A stretch of DNA of 6,822 nt from Candidatus Obscuribacterales bacterium (GTDB lineage Bacteria > Cyanobacteriota > Vampirovibrionia > Obscuribacterales > Obscuribacteraceae): NCBI GenBank assembly GCA_021732245.1, contig JAKFVJ010000305.1, positions 1 through 6,822 on the forward strand, written 5' to 3'. The notes under the pieces are model-generated. The model was not told the origin of the DNA, did no database searches, and saw only the letters and a list, made by a program, of their open reading frames with translations. The position numbers and the translations under genes were made by a program. Shown here piece by piece: positions 6,528 to 6,822 of the stretch. The stretch's first letter is position 1. Every line of letters begins with the position of its first letter.

Positions 6528-6533
6528 ATTATA
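6528..6533 (-). promoter_or_regulatory. Candidate -10 box for the zinc-ribbon gene
   Basis: A perfect TATAAT lies on the minus strand, about 60 bases upstream of the GTG start. No acceptable -35 box is found at 16-18 bases, so it would need an activator. The sequence is near-palindromic (ATTATAAT), so the plus strand also reads TATAAT at 6530-6535. Confidence 0.35.
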
Positions 6534-6535
6534 AT

Positions 6536-6571
6536 CCACGAATGAAGGTTCGACATTCGGTCTCCTCGTGG
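6536..6571. repeat. Nested inverted repeat just upstream of the -10 box
   Basis: CCACGA (6536-6541) is complementary to TCGTGG (6566-6571). Inside it, CGAATG (6539-6544) is complementary to CATTCG (6554-6559); the two stems share bases and are alternatives. The block occupies the -35 region of the zinc-ribbon gene on the minus strand, so it could be an operator. Chance cannot be excluded with 6-base arms. Confidence 0.3.
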
Positions 6572-6634
6572 AAGATTACCTTTAGAGTGTCATTGATCGG
6601 GATGTTCTTATCCAGTTCCTTCAGCTAAGGATGG

Positions 6635-6822
6635 CTATAAAACAAACTGACTTGTCGTAGGTGCAGTCGTTACTGAGAATGGCGTTGGTGTAAAGTCTTC
6701 GGTGCTGTTTTTTGTTCTTTTCTTGAGCCAGGACTCGAAGTCCTTACGGGCAATGATTTTCTTTTGTCCGACAGAAGAGTGCTTAAGTTCTCTGTTCCGC
6801 ATTGCTCTGTATAGAGTATTTA
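6635..6822 (-). CDS. Excisionase-type winged-helix DNA-binding protein, C-terminal 61 residues (start beyond window)
   Basis: The minus-strand frame is open from the right edge to TAG at 6637-6635. It encodes the second half of a helix-turn-helix domain of the excisionase/MerR-like (HTH_17) kind: TLYRAMRNRELKH is the second helix and turn, VGQKKIIARKDFESWLKKR is the beta wing and following helix. A flexible tail rich in Thr, Ser and Pro (residues about 38-57) ends the protein. Such domains occur in phage and integrative-element excisionases and in small regulators. The N-terminal half lies outside, so length and start are unknown, and it was detected by direct translation because no start codon is in the window. 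Its presence hints that a mobile element continues to the right. Confidence 0.72.
   Translation of the reverse strand, partial: NTLYRAMRNRELKHSSVGQKKIIARKDFESWLKKRTKNSTEDFTPTPFSVTTAPTTSQFVL

Noticed and set aside
6543..6629. 28-codon plus-strand ORF resembling a signal peptide (MKVRHSVSSWKITFRV...)
   Set aside because: It has no ribosome binding site and stops at once after the hydrophobic stretch.
1..6822. CRISPR array, transposon ends, tandem repeats
   Set aside because: No regularly spaced direct repeats, transposase gene or matching terminal inverted repeats were seen on reading either strand.

Overview
This window looks like an accessory (defence/mobile) region of a bacterial chromosome or integrated element. 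Genes lie close together on both strands and have Shine-Dalgarno sites. Base composition looks moderate, somewhat below 50% GC by eye (not counted). The organism cannot be named from the sequence. The exported TPR protein is of a kind I associate with lineages such as Vampirovibrionia/Obscuribacterales, but that is a weak impression only.

Layout. (a) 1-1062, minus strand: the 3' part of a type IV toxin-antitoxin operon of the AbiE kind. The antitoxin/repressor AbiEi is complete. The first 55 residues of the toxin AbiEii, ending in its RGGTALN nucleotidyltransferase motif, run off the left edge. Upstream of abiEi is a good sigma70-type promoter bracketed by an inverted pair of 15-base repeats, with a third, weaker copy over the ribosome binding region. 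This is the architecture expected for AbiEi autorepression. (b) 1212-3119, plus strand: a large exported protein with TPR-like repeats. (c) 3120-3534: a non-coding stretch of about 415 bases with, at its right end, a weak promoter candidate and a 14-codon leader ORF. (d) 3535-6171, plus strand: a tightly coupled four-gene operon made of an SF2 (DEAD/DEAH, 'DEGH') helicase, a 75-residue zinc-finger/coiled-coil protein, a 113-residue protein that looks like a SprT-type metallopeptidase with its HExxH motif destroyed, and an 84-residue protein of unknown type. (e) 6232-6468, minus strand: a small zinc-ribbon protein starting with GTG. (f) 6635-6822, minus strand: the C-terminal part of an excisionase-type winged-helix DNA-binding protein that continues beyond the right edge. 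It has no start codon in the window.

How the genes may work together. The most interesting unit is (d). Spacings of -14, -4 and +3 bases mean the four products are probably made together. It contains an ATPase motor, a zinc-binding adaptor, a probable pseudo-protease and an orphan small protein, and no recognisable nuclease, methylase or toxin. Its position between an abortive-infection TA locus and a mobile-element type DNA-binding protein makes an undescribed defence or element-maintenance system a reasonable hypothesis, but the sequence alone does not prove it.
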